A stretch of 63,496 bases of DNA from Mycobacterium scrofulaceum (GTDB lineage: Bacteria; Actinomycetota; Actinomycetes; Mycobacteriales; Mycobacteriaceae), in contig NZ_LZJW01000073.1 of NCBI RefSeq assembly GCF_001667885.1, positions 1 to 63,496 of the forward strand, in the 5' to 3' direction. A program made the position numbers and the translations under genes. Within the stretch, counting starts at the first letter, position 1. Each line of letters starts with the position of its first letter. The notes under the pieces are model-generated. The model was not told the origin of the DNA and ran no database searches. It worked only from the letters and a program-made list of their open reading frames with translations. This document shows positions 62,290 through 63,496 of this stretch, piece by piece.

Positions 62290-62928
62290 ATGCCCAAGCC
62301 CACCAAGGGTCCTCGCCTCGGCGGGTCGTCTTCGCACCAGAAGGCCCTGCTGGCCAACCTGGCGACGTCGCTGTTCGAGCACAACCAGATCAAGACGACC
62401 GAGCCGAAGGCGCGCGCGCTGCGTCCGTATGCCGAAAAGCTGATCACGCACGCGAAAAAGGGCACACTGCACAACCGTCGCGAGGTGATGAAGAAGATCC
62501 GCGACAAGGACGTCGTGCACAAGCTGTTCGACGAGATCGGGCCGTTCTTCGCCGACCGCAATGGTGGCTACACCCGCATCATCAAGGTCGAGCCGCGCAA
62601 GGGTGACAACGCCCCGATGGCGGTGATCCAGCTGGTGCTGGAGAAGACGGTGACCTCGGAGGCCGAGCGGGCGCGCCGCGCCAAGACGCCCAAGAAGGCT
62701 CCGGTTGCGGCGGCGGCGGCACCTCAGGCGGCGGTTGAGCCTGAGGAAGCCGTCGGCCCGACGGCCGACGAGGTGACCGAGCCGGCCGAGCCCGAGGCCA
62801 CCGAGACACCAGAGGTCTCGGAGTCCACGGAAGCCGAGGCGGCCGCTGAGGAAAAGCACGACGAGGCCATCGCGGCGCGGGCCGAGGCCGAGAAGGCCGA
62901 AGAGGCCGACGAGGCTGACGAGAGTTAA
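62290..62928 (+). CDS. rplQ: 50S ribosomal protein L17 with acidic C-terminal extension
   Basis: A 212-aa protein. Residues 1-120 are L17 ([40 protein letters not shown]). From about 125 on, the sequence is a low-complexity tail of Ala, Glu, Thr and Pro, longer than the roughly 180-aa M. tuberculosis form I recall. The tail is strongly acidic, unusual for a ribosomal protein. The upstream 114-bp gap contains TAGGAGA as ribosome-binding site and GC-rich hairpin-forming sequence (GCGGCC/GGCCGC). Confidence 0.96.
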   Translation: MPKPTKGPRLGGSSSHQKALLANLATSLFEHNQIKTTEPKARALRPYAEKLITHAKKGTLHNRREVMKKIRDKDVVHKLFDEIGPFFADRNGGYTRIIKVEPRKGDNAPMAVIQLVLEKTVTSEAERARRAKTPKKAPVAAAAAPQAAVEPEEAVGPTADEVTEPAEPEATETPEVSESTEAEAAAEEKHDEAIAARAEAEKAEEADEADES

Positions 62929-62941
62929 CGAGGACGTCCGT

Positions 62942-63496
62942 CTGCGGCTCGACATCGCCTACGACGGAACGGAATTCGCGGGCTGGGCGACTCAGGCCGG
63001 CCAGCGCACCGTGGCCGGAGTGCTCGACGAGGCGCTGAGCACCCTCTTTCGCACGCCGATGCGGCTGCGTGCTGCCGGGCGCACCGACACGGGCGTCCAC
63101 GCCACCGGGCAGGTGGCCCACGTCGATGTGTCGGGGGACGCCCTGCCGAACGCCTATCCGCGCTCGCCGCACGTCGGCGAGCCGGAGTTCCGGCCGCTGG
63201 TGCGCCGGCTCGGCCGGTTCCTGCCCACCGACGTGCGCGTCCTCGACATCCGGCGCGCCCCAACGGGTTTCGACGCCCGGTTCTCGGCGCTGCGGCGCCA
63301 CTACACCTATCGGCTGTCGACCGCGCCCTACGGGGTCCAGCCGCAGCTGGCCCGCTACGTCACCGCGTGGCCGCGGCCGCTGGATGTCGACGCGATGGCC
63401 GCCGCCTCGCGAGAGCTGGTGGGGCTGCACGACTTCGCCGGGTTCTGCCGGCACCGGCCCAATGCCACCACCATTCGCGACCTGCAGCGCCTCGAC
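62942..63496 (+). CDS. truA: tRNA pseudouridine synthase A, N-terminal part (CTG start inferred)
   Basis: The frame runs off the right edge; 185 codons are visible. LRLDIAYDGTEFAGWATQAG starts the TruA fold, and the catalytic Asp is in RAAGRTDTGVHATGQVAHVD. It modifies U38-40 of tRNA anticodon arms. No ATG, GTG or TTG exists in frame between the rplQ tail and the conserved block. CTG 62942, seven bases after GAGGA (62930-62934), is the best start; CTG 62915 is an alternative. It is likely co-transcribed with rplQ. Confidence 0.88.
   Translation, partial: MRLDIAYDGTEFAGWATQAGQRTVAGVLDEALSTLFRTPMRLRAAGRTDTGVHATGQVAHVDVSGDALPNAYPRSPHVGEPEFRPLVRRLGRFLPTDVRVLDIRRAPTGFDARFSALRRHYTYRLSTAPYGVQPQLARYVTAWPRPLDVDAMAAASRELVGLHDFAGFCRHRPNATTIRDLQRLD

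Overview
The window is high-GC actinobacterial DNA and reads as a slow-growing mycobacterium. Support for this comes from a complete mycobacterial ribosomal-protein operon, the SigL/RslA pair, three tandem plus one isolated TIGR00027 methyltransferases, a 13E12-type HNH fragment at the left edge, F420-dependent luciferase-like enzymes and rmlB/rmlC. Gene order resembles the M. tuberculosis blocks I recall as Rv0714-Rv0736, Rv0751c-Rv0753c and Rv3455c-Rv3465, here joined on one segment. That is closer to the ancestral order and suggests an M. avium complex or related species; the species itself cannot be fixed by eye.

Layout. 1-1035: end of a 13E12/HNH gene and a DinB-like gene. 1055-5497: promoter and rplN-rplX-rplE-rpsN-rpsH-rplF-rplR-rpsE-rpmD-rplO, with two mini-ORFs bridging the largest gaps. 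5498-20591: an accessory block with an LLM enzyme, sppA, TIGR00027 methyltransferases, a zinc alcohol dehydrogenase, an AraC regulator, a small sugar-type catabolic cluster (reductase, MBL hydrolase, fucA, 2-hydroxyacid dehydrogenase, divergent xylB) and a GyrA-like/GNAT fusion. 20713-23493: secY-adk-map. 23587-24947: sigL-rslA with its own promoter. 24957-27366: monooxygenase, membrane protein and methyltransferase in overlapping frames.

27353-35576 is the most interesting region. An ABC exporter (FtsX/MacB-type permease and ATPase) is divergent from a TPP-dependent enzyme, an SRPBCC-like protein, a KAS III-like enzyme lacking the catalytic His, a PLP aminotransferase and a MarR regulator. 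The gap between them holds two back-to-back matches to the SigL promoter (TGAACC-N16-CGT), the same form as upstream of sigL itself. Each is placed so that transcription would begin at or next to an ATG (leaderless). I infer a SigL-controlled biosynthesis and export cluster whose product is unknown.

35579-42864: an alpha/beta hydrolase/TetR divergon, the mmsA-fadE9-mmsB valine/propanoate genes, a PPOX protein, and a reductase/TetR divergon with two tandem operators. 42885-47330: an FAD enzyme, then an overlapping ECF sigma / Rieske protein (putative anti-sigma) / cupredoxin lipoprotein / Tat metallophosphoesterase / membrane protein set that looks like an envelope redox or copper system. 47287-51942: four tandem membrane acyltransferase-3 paralogues next to rmlC-rmlB. 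53808-58752: two paralogous LLM enzymes, a cyclic-nucleotide-domain histidine kinase and a receiver/thioredoxin-reductase fusion. 58827-63496: infA-rpmJ, a tandem palindromic repeat and structured leader, then rpsM-rpsK-rpsD-rpoA-rplQ-truA (truncated by the window; no ordinary start codon). No gene-free stretch exceeds 300 bases, and no rRNA, tRNA or CRISPR was seen.
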